Source: a virus. Taken from it: a DNA stretch of 62,534 nt. Shown here in pieces: positions 45,161-55,413 of the stretch. The stretch lies in the IMG/VR virus record IMGVR_UViG_3300042468_001259, positions 1 to 62,534 of that record. One strand, written 5' to 3'. The notes under the pieces are model-generated. The model made no database searches. It was not told the origin of the DNA and saw only the letters and a list, made by a program, of their open reading frames with translations. Within the stretch, counting starts at the first letter, position 1, and each line of letters begins with the position of its first letter. The translations under genes and the position numbers were made by a program.

Positions 45161-48100
45161 ATGGGGTCTATCATAGCCAACAACATTACTTTAAACAGCT
45201 CCACAAACGTTAAAACCTTGCAGACTAGTGCAGGGAATGTGCCTACTAGCGGAGCGTCAGGCCAGGTTCGGTTGAGAAATGGGGCTACCAACTCAGGAAA
45301 CATTACAGCCACGGATGTATTCGTCACAGGAGGAAGCGTAAATAACGGAAACATTGTTGCGGCTCGGACTACTATAGATACCACAGGCACTAACACAGGA
45401 AGTATAACCACACCCACAGTTATTCTAAAGGGTGTGAATGGAGGACAGATTCTTGGGAATTTGCGCAGGTATCCTGGCTCCGTGAATACAGGCTCTGTGA
45501 GCAGATTTGTAGTCAGTAGTACTCCGGAAGAAGAAACTTACATTGATGAGAAGGTAGGTTTATCTTTAAGCGTCTCTGCCTACTATGGACCGAACAGCTC
45601 AGCACAGATAACGTATAAATGGCAAAAAAGCTCAAGCGCTCCGTTCACCTCTTGGACAGATCTTCCTTCGACTTCAAACACATACACACAAGCATCAGAT
45701 TTTTTAGCTTTAGAGAATCAAAGAATTCGTTGTGTTTTAACTACTTCTGCAGATCCTGGAGCAGTGTATGTAGCGGAAACAACAATTAAAGTTCAACGAG
45801 TATATAATAATTATATCTATAGTGGACTCATCAATGCAGGCTCATGGGTAGGTACACAGGTAATTGACAAGGCTGTGCATAACGCAGCAGGGCAAATATC
45901 TTTGCTAGGTTCAGGATTTTATGAGTTCACCGACGGTTTAGTTCGTAGAGTGGAGACATACTCCTCTACCGATCCTACCGGAACGGATCCTAAGGGAAAT
46001 ACTTTCGCCAATGCAGGCGTCAATGGTTATTATAATCAATATGTTGAGTTGCTAAGTTCTGTTGTTATAGATGGAGGTCCTTGCGGAGTTGACGATCAGA
46101 ACAACCCTACAGACGGAGAAGGACCATCCTTCTTCAGTGAGCTGTATGAAGGCTATTTCTTTTTAAACGGCTTACCATTTACAGGGACAGTATCCGCAGC
46201 GCGCAACAGCCGCACAGCAGATACTACTGGAACTATTTTTAGTTGCACTACAAGCACGGAAACAAAAAAGTTTTTTCTGGGAGTGATTGTTGACGATATT
46301 CCTAGTCACACAGTAGACAGTGACGGCAAAATAACCGTACATGACTCTGTAAACTTTGCAACCAAAGGGCTAACTTCTCTAAGATTTAACAATGTAAAAA
46401 GAGTTGAGGGAGACTTTAGAATAAACGGTAACTCCCTACAGTATGGGCTCTATCGTTGTGTTGCGGAGAGTATTACAGGTGCTTTTGTCTGCTCAGGTGT
46501 TGCAATAGGGTCTCTTTCAAACTGTACTCCTAGTGTAGGATCTTTAGATTGTTCTTATTGCGCACTAACAACCCTAAAAGGAGCTCCTGTTCTAACTGGA
46601 GTAGCAGGACCAGGATTTAATTGCTCTAACAATAATCTCACAAGTCTTCAGTACGTTCCAACCATTCCTAATGGAGCAAGTTTTGACTGCTCTTTTAATC
46701 AAATAACCAGTTTACAACACTTTTCTGCTGCAGGGAATGTACACAACTTTTATTGCATGTGGAACAGTTTAACTAGTCTGCAAGGCTTTAATGTTCCAGG
46801 AACTCTTCAAGAGTTTGACTGTAATCGAAATCACCCACTAACTAGTTTGCGTTACGGTCCTACCGACAAACAGCTCGTCTCGTACAATTGTAGCAATCTA
46901 CCTAACTTAACGAGCTTGCAATACTTACCTCAAAGCATCACGACTCTAAGAGCAGAAAATACAGGCATTACAAATGTAAATTATATGCCTTGCGCAGGAG
47001 TAAATTTTTTCCTTGGAGGAAAAATGTTTCCTGTGACTGCTGACCAATGTGGAGTTAAATGGGTATATTTAAACAACACAAGAACAGCAGAGGTCGATTT
47101 TCTTGGAGCCTATAGTACAGGTTACTTCTCCCCTAAAGGAACGCTGGCTACAACCTACTCAACTACTACTCCTCAAAAAGCCATAGACACAGGAGATTTC
47201 TATACCTACGCTAACGGCGTACCCACAAAAGTTAGAGATGGTGTTTTGTGGAATGGCGCTTCTATATATTACGTGGGAGGCAAATACAAAGTGGATGGCA
47301 GCCATTCCACTCCAACAGGAATTCAAGGAGACTTGCTGTCCCTTAATATAGCTGACGTGGTTTTTACAGGTACGTTATCCTTAAGTCCGGGCAGTTACAC
47401 ATCGCTAGGCCTTCCTAGTGAAATAGGAACTTTGATAGTAGTGCCTAATTCGCTGACTTCTGTTGTAGGTACTGCAACCATAGGTACGCTTATTTTTTCA
47501 GGAAATGTACAGTTACCTGAAAGTGAGTATAACAAGTGGAATTTCACGTCGTTTCAATTGTTAAATGGCAGCTTTACAACTGTAAGCATTCCTAATGTGT
47601 CGGGAGATGTTCTAATCAGTAACACAGCAATCTCTTCATTATTATCTATAGGGAATGTAGGAGGGTCATTGACTGTACAGTCAGCCAATTACGGAGGTGG
47701 ATATATAGCTAACATTGGAACTGTAGCAGGGACGACGACTTTTTTGAGTGTAAGAGTCGCCGAAGTAACTATAGCAGGAACCCACACATTTCTTGCGTCA
47801 ATAATGCCAAATTTAACTAAGGTAACTATAGGAGGATCCTCAATGAGTAGTGTAGAATTCCAGAACGCTGCACAGCTAGCGCAGCTGGATCTACCTCAAA
47901 CTGTAAATAGGCTGGTGTTAAATAACACAAAACTTACCGACTATACTAATTTTCCCTGCACTATAAGTCAATTTTCTAATGCTTATGCTGCGGCGCAAAG
48001 TGTGACCTCTGTCGATAAGTGTGGGGTATGGTGGTTTTATAACAATAATACGAGAGTAAAGGCCCTAGGAGTAATGTCCATAGGGTACTTTACCACGGCA

Positions 48101-49789
48101 GGAGTCAAAGACCTCACATACTCAAACTCTATTCCTCAAACAGCCTTAGACACAGGAGATTTCTATACATTCAGCAATGGAACTCCTACCATGGGACGCA
48201 AAGGTTTAGTAATCTTGCCATACTTGGCGCCCGTACAGGTTTCATACGACAGTGTAACTCAAAAATTCACTGTTCCGTCCGTGAGCTGGAATGTGCCGTA
48301 CGGACCAAACTTCACAATCGGATATGCAGACTTTTCTAATGTCACGGTTCTAGGTGATTTAAACATAACCTTTCCTAGCGGGCAAGCAATAATTTACGAC
48401 TATCCTGCCAGCTATGCTCCAGTTGAAGTAACGGGTACACTACGATATAGAGCAGCGCAGGGTTCTGGTATATCGAAAACCTATGCTGATCTAAGTCATA
48501 CTGCAAGAAAAGTAGGAAATTTAGACTTTGGAGAAAATACCGACATTTCTAGACCCGTTGTAGAGTTGTTGTCTTTTGCAGGTTGTCCTACGGTAACAGG
48601 AGAATTCACTTATGGGAGTTCCTTCACGCTGCCTCCCAGCTTTTCTACATTTCCTGCAGGAGTTCAGATAAATACTTTTAACCTTTTTGTAACCAGAGCT
48701 AATGGTTTGATAAATCTTAGCGCGCTTCCTACCTCTATTGTAACTTTTAGATTCAGCGGGAGTGGAAATTTTGGAGTTGGCAATATTCCTGCAAATGTAC
48801 AGAACATTACATTGAATGTCGGCGTATTTGGGACGACGTCCGATCTCTCAACACTACCTGCTACACTAAATAGCCTTACGATAACAGGGACCGGGCTTAT
48901 ACGTAGAATGCTAACGAATGCTCCATGCACAATAAACAGTATAAGTTTACCTGGATTGCAGAGTCACGAAAGATTAATAGTTCCAGACCGTTGTGGAGTT
49001 TGGTGGAGCTACTCTTCAACAGGAAGGACGCAAGTACAGCAGAGCATGGCTTTAAGTATAGGCTACTTTGATCAGACTTTAGACGCCATATCTACAACAT
49101 ATACGAACTCTACTCCTCAAAAAGCCGCAGACACAGGAGACTTCTATACCTACGCTAACGGCGTGCCTACTAAGGTAAGGGACGGACGCGTATCTAATTA
49201 CATACATAATAATGGCTACCCGTATACTCAGGTATATACCTTAGCTTCGTACAATTCTAGCAAGCAGCTGTATGTTGTGAATGATCGTGTGACCCATGGA
49301 AATTATGATCCTCAAGGCACAGGTTTGACTGCTAACTTGGCTGATTGCTTGCTTACCGACTCTCTTATAACGCTTTCATACCTTCCGGACAGATCCAACG
49401 CGATCATGCCTCTCCTTCCCCGCGAAGTTCAAGGGGATGCTCTTATGACGCTAGAGAGGGCAACCAATTTCACAGGACTTCCACGAGTAATTATAGGGTC
49501 TTGTTCTCTGGAGTACTTATCCATCTCGGAGGCAAACATGGACAGTCTCGCTAGCAATTTTCCTACTTATATTGGAGGTAATTTATTAATAAGGTACTCT
49601 ACCGGGGTAGATTTTGGTGCCACTCCAAAAACCATATTAGGAAACATCAGCGTGGTCAGCCTTAAAAATAACAGCTTGATCGACTCTCGAGTATCAAGCA
49701 TAACCTCCACAAACGGGAAAAGATTAACGGTCACTAGTACAGGCAAAATATACGAGTACAATAACGGCACGTACTCTCTTATTAACTAA
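45161..49789 (+). CDS. Giant fibre protein with Cys-type leucine-rich repeats and recurring GYF modules
   Basis: 1542 aa. Leading beta domains with Gly/Asn-rich NGN-like ladders (1-130), then an LRR array at about 460-610 with the pattern [FL][DN]CS.N.LTSL...P (LDCSYCALTTLKGAP, FDCSFNQITSLQHF, FDCNRNHPLTSLRYG). The same module, CGV[KW]W.Y....[TR] followed by GYF and DTGDFYTYANGVPTKVRDG, occurs at about 630, 960 and 1290 and separates beta/LRR-like segments, so the protein is built from three related units. LRRs are protein- and glycan-binding; in a fibre they may bind a host receptor. No enzyme motif seen. Confidence 0.8.
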   Translation: MGSIIANNITLNSSTNVKTLQTSAGNVPTSGASGQVRLRNGATNSGNITATDVFVTGGSVNNGNIVAARTTIDTTGTNTGSITTPTVILKGVNGGQILGNLRRYPGSVNTGSVSRFVVSSTPEEETYIDEKVGLSLSVSAYYGPNSSAQITYKWQKSSSAPFTSWTDLPSTSNTYTQASDFLALENQRIRCVLTTSADPGAVYVAETTIKVQRVYNNYIYSGLINAGSWVGTQVIDKAVHNAAGQISLLGSGFYEFTDGLVRRVETYSSTDPTGTDPKGNTFANAGVNGYYNQYVELLSSVVIDGGPCGVDDQNNPTDGEGPSFFSELYEGYFFLNGLPFTGTVSAARNSRTADTTGTIFSCTTSTETKKFFLGVIVDDIPSHTVDSDGKITVHDSVNFATKGLTSLRFNNVKRVEGDFRINGNSLQYGLYRCVAESITGAFVCSGVAIGSLSNCTPSVGSLDCSYCALTTLKGAPVLTGVAGPGFNCSNNNLTSLQYVPTIPNGASFDCSFNQITSLQHFSAAGNVHNFYCMWNSLTSLQGFNVPGTLQEFDCNRNHPLTSLRYGPTDKQLVSYNCSNLPNLTSLQYLPQSITTLRAENTGITNVNYMPCAGVNFFLGGKMFPVTADQCGVKWVYLNNTRTAEVDFLGAYSTGYFSPKGTLATTYSTTTPQKAIDTGDFYTYANGVPTKVRDGVLWNGASIYYVGGKYKVDGSHSTPTGIQGDLLSLNIADVVFTGTLSLSPGSYTSLGLPSEIGTLIVVPNSLTSVVGTATIGTLIFSGNVQLPESEYNKWNFTSFQLLNGSFTTVSIPNVSGDVLISNTAISSLLSIGNVGGSLTVQSANYGGGYIANIGTVAGTTTFLSVRVAEVTIAGTHTFLASIMPNLTKVTIGGSSMSSVEFQNAAQLAQLDLPQTVNRLVLNNTKLTDYTNFPCTISQFSNAYAAAQSVTSVDKCGVWWFYNNNTRVKALGVMSIGYFTTAGVKDLTYSNSIPQTALDTGDFYTFSNGTPTMGRKGLVILPYLAPVQVSYDSVTQKFTVPSVSWNVPYGPNFTIGYADFSNVTVLGDLNITFPSGQAIIYDYPASYAPVEVTGTLRYRAAQGSGISKTYADLSHTARKVGNLDFGENTDISRPVVELLSFAGCPTVTGEFTYGSSFTLPPSFSTFPAGVQINTFNLFVTRANGLINLSALPTSIVTFRFSGSGNFGVGNIPANVQNITLNVGVFGTTSDLSTLPATLNSLTITGTGLIRRMLTNAPCTINSISLPGLQSHERLIVPDRCGVWWSYSSTGRTQVQQSMALSIGYFDQTLDAISTTYTNSTPQKAADTGDFYTYANGVPTKVRDGRVSNYIHNNGYPYTQVYTLASYNSSKQLYVVNDRVTHGNYDPQGTGLTANLADCLLTDSLITLSYLPDRSNAIMPLLPREVQGDALMTLERATNFTGLPRVIIGSCSLEYLSISEANMDSLASNFPTYIGGNLLIRYSTGVDFGATPKTILGNISVVSLKNNSLIDSRVSSITSTNGKRLTVTSTGKIYEYNNGTYSLIN

Positions 49790-49797
49790 AACTTAGT

Positions 49798-51858
49798 ATG
49801 CGGTTTAAAATACCTGGCAAGGAAGATGTAGATCTTTCTCAACTCCTCAGCGTACAAGTGGCAGGAGTCGAGTTGCTTCAAGGGAGAAGAGTTGTGAAGT
49901 TTACGAAAAGTCTTGATGCCGACTATGTTAAAAGTAACAAGTACTTTGAGGTAGCCGACAATTTACTGTCTGACAAGACAGAGATACAGTTCACGTACAG
50001 ACTCAACGGAGAAATCAAGACGGTCTCTGTGGACAAGCGGAAACATCTACAAGATCTTTTCTACGACTATGCAGAAAAATATAAAGACCTGTATCTGTTC
50101 GACTGTGCGGAGAGCTTACTTTCTTTGCCTTGCTATATAGTTGATACAGGAATAGGTATAAATACAGCTGAAGAGCATTTACGCTCTGCGGGGTTTAATT
50201 CTATAACTTTTATTCCCTCGAGCGATATAGAAAACATACAAGACAGAATCACGTACAATCACGGACAAGCATGGAAAAAAGCTGTTGAAGAAGAACACAA
50301 AAGATTTTTGATAGTAGACTCTGACTGTGTGTTCACTTCAAATTTTTTTAATTCGCTACTAAATATTAAAGGAATAGTTCCTGAGCTGGTCGACGTCTTG
50401 TTTCTAGGAGGAAGGCACCCTATCTCTATTGAGACAGAAGCAAACTATAGTAATTTCGTAAAGCTTGATGCTTGCTTCGCCTACATAGGAACTAGGGAAA
50501 TTTTATATGAGTGGATAGGTAAGGTAGCAAATAGTGAGAAGCAGCTTCAGCTAGCTAGCGTAGTTTCAACTAGCGGAGTCAAGCAGTTCGCTCTAACGCA
50601 TTCTCCTTTTTTAAGTGAAAACTTTAGAGACTTCAGGCTGCAGAGTTGTGGAGATCTTGGACTCGCATATAAAAGCAAGAGTAGCACCAAACACTACCCG
50701 TTAGCTTTTCATGATGAGGATATCAGAGAATTAGACTCTTCCTTCTGGGTTCAGGTTTATCCTGAGACTGAGTATGAGTTTAACACAGGAGAGTATCTGT
50801 TGTGGGAATCTCCAGATAAAGACAATGTGGACAACATCATAAAGAAGTTTACATTTCCCTCTGCGGGTGTTCTTACGGTTAACGATGCAGTAGTCTGCGG
50901 AAGAGGTCTCGTGTTTAATAGAGACACTTCTACAAGGTACGGAGGAGTAACACAGCTAGGTACCGTAAGATTGCGTACGCAAAAAAACTCAGAAACAAAA
51001 TTAACCTGGTTTGGTAAATGCAATTTAGATAATAATCCAGACATTCCCCTGGAATACAAGGGAGGAACCGCATTAAACATGACAAAACTTTTTGGAAACA
51101 ACAATCTTTGTCACGCGTTACTAGATTCAATGGGCTGCGGGATACATGTACTAAATAAAGCTAAAATAGATTTGCAGTCGTTTGACTGGTATATAGTGCC
51201 CTCTTTTAAAAACAACATAATTTCCTCCCTGTATAAAAAGCTAAACCTAGCTAAAAATAAGTTAATTCATTGTGGCTTGAAATATGATCCTGTTACAAAG
51301 CAAACAAAAGCCACACACAAGAATGGCTTTATTTTTGACTCTGTTACATCGCCTACTTTTAGCGGGTTCGGCAGACTATACCGCAAAGATACATTTTTGG
51401 ATCTCCGGGAGTTATTTAAAGAGGAAATGAGTTCCGTTAGAGAACCGTACCGGTTGATATATCTTTCTAGAGAGGGAGGAGGAAGAGACGTACACAACCT
51501 CGAACCTTTTGAGGACCTGCTTGCTTCTCTGGGATTTGAAACAATATACGCAAGTAATCAAGCAGATCTCCCGAGGATCATGCAAGAAGCTTCCGTGGTT
51601 ATAGGCTCACACGGAGCTGCGATGGCAAACTGCGTGTTTTGCTCAACCAAAACTACTCTGATAGACTTGCTTCCTGCTTATTATATTGCTCCGTACTATA
51701 TGAGCTTAGCTGACTCAGTAGGATTTAAATATTATGGTATCGTTTGCGCTGAGAGCGAACCCAATAAGAAAGTTTCTAGCTCTGCGCCTCACGCACAAAG
51801 AAGCATGTTTGTTAACACAGACAAATTAAAAAGTTTTTTAGAAACAACCGTACTGTAG
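49798..51858 (+). CDS. Two-domain glycosyltransferase: GT25-like plus GT61 (DUF563)
   Basis: 686 aa. After an N-terminal 95-residue part, residues 112-330 resemble a GT-A enzyme of GT25/GT2 type, with AWKKAVEEEHKRFLIVDSDC; D174-S-D176 is the likely metal site. Residues 400-680 are a GT61/DUF563 domain: MTKLFGNNNLCHALLDSMGC, LIYLSREGGGRDVHNLEPFE and VVIGSHGAAMANCVFC, all typical. Two different GT folds in one chain suggest consecutive sugar transfer to one acceptor. It follows the LRR fibre by 8 nt and starts the second glycosylation run. Confidence 0.85.
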   Translation: MRFKIPGKEDVDLSQLLSVQVAGVELLQGRRVVKFTKSLDADYVKSNKYFEVADNLLSDKTEIQFTYRLNGEIKTVSVDKRKHLQDLFYDYAEKYKDLYLFDCAESLLSLPCYIVDTGIGINTAEEHLRSAGFNSITFIPSSDIENIQDRITYNHGQAWKKAVEEEHKRFLIVDSDCVFTSNFFNSLLNIKGIVPELVDVLFLGGRHPISIETEANYSNFVKLDACFAYIGTREILYEWIGKVANSEKQLQLASVVSTSGVKQFALTHSPFLSENFRDFRLQSCGDLGLAYKSKSSTKHYPLAFHDEDIRELDSSFWVQVYPETEYEFNTGEYLLWESPDKDNVDNIIKKFTFPSAGVLTVNDAVVCGRGLVFNRDTSTRYGGVTQLGTVRLRTQKNSETKLTWFGKCNLDNNPDIPLEYKGGTALNMTKLFGNNNLCHALLDSMGCGIHVLNKAKIDLQSFDWYIVPSFKNNIISSLYKKLNLAKNKLIHCGLKYDPVTKQTKATHKNGFIFDSVTSPTFSGFGRLYRKDTFLDLRELFKEEMSSVREPYRLIYLSREGGGRDVHNLEPFEDLLASLGFETIYASNQADLPRIMQEASVVIGSHGAAMANCVFCSTKTTLIDLLPAYYIAPYYMSLADSVGFKYYGIVCAESEPNKKVSSSAPHAQRSMFVNTDKLKSFLETTVL

Positions 51859-51861
51859 TTT

Positions 51862-52821
51862 ATGAGCGACAAATCTTTGTTTGTAGTCGTACCGTATTTT
51901 AATTTTGTAAATTACTCCTCAGGATTAAAAAATCTAAACAGGTTTGTAAGCCAGATGGCTATGTACCCTGACATTAAAATGGTGTTGGTAGAAGGATACA
52001 GAGAGACTAGCCTGCCTGATTTTACAGAAAAAATTTTCAAGCATATTAAAGTTCATCTTCCTAGCGTTTTGTGGGTCAAAGAAAATTTAATAAACATAGG
52101 CGTAGCTAGTTTGCCTGATGATTGGAAGTATGCCTCTTGGATAGACAGAGATATTTTATTCACAAATACAAGCTGGGTAGAGGAGACTATCCAGCAGCTA
52201 GAATACAACGATCTCGTGCAGCCTTGGACCTCTTGTGTTTTTTTAGATAAAGATCACCTTCCTGAAACTATAACAAAACACACGGAGTCTGTTGTTTTTG
52301 CTGAAAGCTTTTGTAGCTTTTTTGCGAAAAACACAATGACTACAGATAACTGGCATAGAGCCACGCCTTCCACGATAGGAAGGCTTACCACTAATGTATG
52401 GGGAGGACATCCAGGACAGGCCTGGGCGATAACCAGAGAGTTCTATACAAAGCTAGGAGGATTGTACGACAAAGGGATTGTAGGAGGAGCAGATTCACTA
52501 ATCCTGATAGCTAAGTTAAAACTAAAAAGTACAGGCATGCTGGCTGGGATTGCTGAGGATGCTGCAGAGCATATAGGAAAACTGACCAACGCTCGAATAT
52601 CTAGTGTGCGAGGCTTGGTTTGTCACTATAGTCATGGAGAGATTGAAGACAGGAACTATACACACAGACATAAAATATTGACGAACAATCAGTACAGTCC
52701 TGAAACTTGTTTAAAATATACCTCAGAAGGAGTTTTGACCTACAGAGAGCAAAATACAGCTCTCGAGCAAGAAGTTTATAACTATTTTAAAATGCGTAAA
52801 GAAGATGGAAATAACCAATGA
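51862..52821 (+). CDS. GT2-like glycosyltransferase
   Basis: 319 aa. GT-A style: VVVPYFNFVNYSSG at the N-terminus, D95-R-D97 in SWIDRDILF as the probable DxD site, and the late block GQAWAITREFYTKLGGLYDK followed by GGAD, comparable to the GT2/GT-A acceptor-loop region. Highly diverged from standard GT2. 3 nt after the two-domain glycosyltransferase and overlapping the next methyltransferase by 17 nt. Confidence 0.75.
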   Translation: MSDKSLFVVVPYFNFVNYSSGLKNLNRFVSQMAMYPDIKMVLVEGYRETSLPDFTEKIFKHIKVHLPSVLWVKENLINIGVASLPDDWKYASWIDRDILFTNTSWVEETIQQLEYNDLVQPWTSCVFLDKDHLPETITKHTESVVFAESFCSFFAKNTMTTDNWHRATPSTIGRLTTNVWGGHPGQAWAITREFYTKLGGLYDKGIVGGADSLILIAKLKLKSTGMLAGIAEDAAEHIGKLTNARISSVRGLVCHYSHGEIEDRNYTHRHKILTNNQYSPETCLKYTSEGVLTYREQNTALEQEVYNYFKMRKEDGNNQ

Positions 52822-53386
52822 CTCTAGACTGGTCAGCATTACCCTGGAAGGGACACAATACATATCCTTGCGCTATATGATGCCTTGGAATCCTCTGAGC
52901 CCTAAAGGAATACAAGGCCTGCTTCATTTGGCTCAAGATGTGCAGGAGAAGGCAAAACATAAAAGTATATGGGTCGAAATAGGCACACACCACGGAGAGG
53001 CGGCAGCGCTGTTATTAGGGTTTAGATACATAAAAAAGCTACATTGTGTAGACATACTGGAAAATTCTTTAAGCGCTAGAAGATTGAAAGATGCTATACG
53101 TGAGGGCCGCTGCGTGCTCCACAAAAAATCATCACTAGATTTTTCTGAGGAAATAGATCAAGTTGACGTAGTGTACATCGACGGGAACCATAACTATGGG
53201 GATGTAAAGTCAGACATCGCTGCATGGTACGACAAAATTCCTTCTGGTGGAGTACTTGCAGGACACGACTATAATCAGGTAAGCTGGCCTGGCGCAGTAA
53301 AAGCAGTAGATGAATTTTTAGCTAATAATAAAGAGCTCACCCTACAAAAGTATATAGATTCTAGTTGGGCTATATTTAAACCGTAG
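52805..53386 (+). CDS. Methyltransferase_24-type SAM methyltransferase
   Basis: 193 aa, overlapping the previous gene by 17 nt. Core: WVEIGTHHGEAAALLL (57-72, motif I), HCVDILENSLS (motif II acidic residue), VVYIDGNHNYGDVKSDIAAW and GGVLAGHDY. This IDGNHxY/GGxxxGHDY pattern is typical of Methyltransf_24 enzymes and related cephalosporin-hydroxylase-like proteins in surface-sugar clusters. Expected role is O-methylation of a sugar; acceptor unknown. Confidence 0.85.
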   Translation: MEITNDSRLVSITLEGTQYISLRYMMPWNPLSPKGIQGLLHLAQDVQEKAKHKSIWVEIGTHHGEAAALLLGFRYIKKLHCVDILENSLSARRLKDAIREGRCVLHKKSSLDFSEEIDQVDVVYIDGNHNYGDVKSDIAAWYDKIPSGGVLAGHDYNQVSWPGAVKAVDEFLANNKELTLQKYIDSSWAIFKP

Positions 53387-53410
53387 CAGGTTAAATTAAA
53401 TTGCTCGATT

Positions 53411-53438
53411 CTCTGTAATATGTTATATATTAACAGAG
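53411..53438. promoter_or_regulatory. Imperfect palindrome upstream of the 145-aa gene
   Basis: CTCTGTAATAT...ATATTAACAGAG forms an 11-bp inverted repeat with one bulge around an AT-rich centre containing TTATATAT. It could be an operator overlapping a promoter. It lies about 50 nt before the next gene. A tiny ATG frame of 8 codons at 53442-53468 follows and may be a leader or chance. Confidence 0.35.
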
Positions 53439-53486
53439 ATTATGAGCAAAAAAACAAAGTATTTTTAACTTCGGAGATACTGATGC

Positions 53487-53924
53487 ATGAAGGTGTATCG
53501 GTATTTTTTTATGCTTTATGCAGCTCTCATATTTATTTTTGTTGTTATGCCGCTATTGACTAAATTTACAGATATCAGACGAGCTTCTGGAGTTCTAGAC
53601 AAGTTCTCTAGAACCAATCCACTATACTTCTATGCCGTAGGCAGCGACACACAGTGGACTAATCTGGCTAACTGGTATAAAAATCTTAGCCGTAAAACAA
53701 ACGCAACGAGTTTACCGACCAGTTCATCAAAAGTTACATTACTCTCTAGTTGCGCAGCGAATCTAGACTCTTCGAGTTGGGTAACGCCTAAAAGCATATA
53801 TCTAGAAAAAGATGTTACCTTGACCCTAACGTCTACCGCAGCCACACCTCCAGCTTTTTCTTGTTCAGTGTACGGAGAAAGGTCTGCAAGACTAATAGCA
53901 AATAATGTAGCTCTGCGACCTTAG
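53487..53924 (+). CDS. Membrane-anchored small protein
   Basis: 145 aa, ATG 53487 with a GGAG at 53473-53476. An N-terminal membrane helix (6-26, FFMLYAALIFIFVVMPLL) with one basic residue pair before it is followed by a polar beta-rich region (NATSLPTSSSKVTLLSSC, EKDVTLTLTSTAATPPAF). It may be an anchor, signal-anchor or a virion protein made in the membrane; the next gene follows after 1 nt and encodes a beta-ladder fibre, and the end of this protein resembles that ladder. Function unknown. Confidence 0.65.
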   Translation: MKVYRYFFMLYAALIFIFVVMPLLTKFTDIRRASGVLDKFSRTNPLYFYAVGSDTQWTNLANWYKNLSRKTNATSLPTSSSKVTLLSSCAANLDSSSWVTPKSIYLEKDVTLTLTSTAATPPAFSCSVYGERSARLIANNVALRP

Positions 53925-53925
53925 T

Positions 53926-55413
53926 ATGGCTGACCAGAATCAAATATTTGTAAACACCACACTGAATGCGGGAGCAACTCTGCACACTACTGTGCACGGA
54001 GAGGTGGAAATAAACGAAGGAGGAGGCAATTGCGGTACGGTGATAGGAAATATTAACGTACGCAAAGGAGGAAATCACGGGAAAAGCTGTCCAACAAGCA
54101 CACTATGTACAGGGAAAGTGGTTGTCGACGCTGAGGGAGAAATATATGGTCAAGTCTTGGGAGAGGTTGTTCTCAATGCAGGAGCGATAGCTGGTAGTCC
54201 TAATCAGCCTGCAGTAGTTACAGGAAAGGTAGTGATACGGAATAACGCTATAATAAATAACGTAACAGTATATGGTGACGCCAGAGTTCAGAGGCTTGCA
54301 AATACAGCTAACGCAGCGATATACGGAGCAGTTACCGAGTATAAAGTTGGTCCTTACATAAACGCGTATTATGGAGATAACGGAGAGATTGCTTCCGCTA
54401 CGGTAATAAATCTGCCTACCCCTGCTCTGGATGGTCCGGCTAATGTATACTACAATTACTCTGCAGGGTCTTCTAATCCTGCTAATGGATATTACAGCAC
54501 TGGGAGATATTTAAATGGAGGTATCACTACTGTACCTGTGCCTACGCCTCGCCCAGCAATAGACGATGGGATATTCAGAGTATACAACGTCGCAGGAAGA
54601 GATAATGCTCCGACGCAAACACCAACAACCCGAGTTGCCAGTGGAGTATACAGCAACGGCTACTTTCAATCTGGAACTTTTTACTATCCAGCTTTTGGAG
54701 AAGTTAAACCTAGCGTGCCTCTAGATATACCTGCAGCAGCGAACAGGAGAGTGTATTTCCAAGGAGCCGACGCTATTTTTGATGCATACTCTGGACTAAA
54801 CGCAGGAACAGGAGGAACACCCGAATATGTTCCTGCTGACCCTGGCGGGACAGCTACAGGATCGGCGGCTTTTGCTGCAGGGACAGATCGTTGGGAAGGA
54901 GACACAGCAGGCTGGAGTGGATATAGCTCGAGAGGATGGGTGTCGGGGCCTTATACTACAGGATTTTACAATAACGGGTATTTAAGTACCCCTCCAACAG
55001 GAACAGGGTTTACGAAAACTATCGATGGAAACCTCATAAGGTCAACTACAGGAACGCAGACTTCTGAAACTACACTGGCTGCAGCACGATACAACTCAGC
55101 TGGAGAGCCTCTAGAGCTTAACAAAGGTTACCTGGGCAATGCCTACGGAGGTTCCACGTCTTCTCGTAAGGAAATATGGGTACCACAAAATCAGACACTC
55201 GGCTTAGATGCGGAGGTATTTGCAAATCCAAATTTATCGACACCTCTAGCTCAGGACTTCAGCTACAACAACTTTATTTACTCAGTAAACTTATCAGGAG
55301 TTATCGACGAGATTACTCCTTTACCTACAGGATATACTTCTACCACTCCAATAGCTGGGATGGGTAGTTTCCCCAATTCAACAAATTCAGGTTCTACAAC
55401 CATAGTTATATGA
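53926..55413 (+). CDS. Beta-ladder fibre protein with GYF/GYY modules
   Basis: 495 aa. The first 140 residues read as a short-step beta helix, with G.V/G.I ladders (HGEVEINEGGGNCGTVIG, TGKVVVDAEGEIYGQVLG, VTGKVVIRNNAIINN). This resembles polymer-binding or bactofilin-like beta-solenoids. Then repeated modules with [NST]G[YF][YF] (NGYYSTGRYLNGG, NGYFQSGTFYYP, NGYLSTPPTG), the same flavour as in the LRR fibre. Expected: tail-fibre or whisker component. Its stop overlaps the next GT gene as ATGA. Confidence 0.75.
   Translation: MADQNQIFVNTTLNAGATLHTTVHGEVEINEGGGNCGTVIGNINVRKGGNHGKSCPTSTLCTGKVVVDAEGEIYGQVLGEVVLNAGAIAGSPNQPAVVTGKVVIRNNAIINNVTVYGDARVQRLANTANAAIYGAVTEYKVGPYINAYYGDNGEIASATVINLPTPALDGPANVYYNYSAGSSNPANGYYSTGRYLNGGITTVPVPTPRPAIDDGIFRVYNVAGRDNAPTQTPTTRVASGVYSNGYFQSGTFYYPAFGEVKPSVPLDIPAAANRRVYFQGADAIFDAYSGLNAGTGGTPEYVPADPGGTATGSAAFAAGTDRWEGDTAGWSGYSSRGWVSGPYTTGFYNNGYLSTPPTGTGFTKTIDGNLIRSTTGTQTSETTLAAARYNSAGEPLELNKGYLGNAYGGSTSSRKEIWVPQNQTLGLDAEVFANPNLSTPLAQDFSYNNFIYSVNLSGVIDEITPLPTGYTSTTPIAGMGSFPNSTNSGSTTIVI

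Noticed and set aside
53442-53468. Eight-codon frame MSKKTKYF as a leader peptide
   Set aside because: Too short to support, no attenuator structure seen after it; the palindrome upstream is noted on its own.
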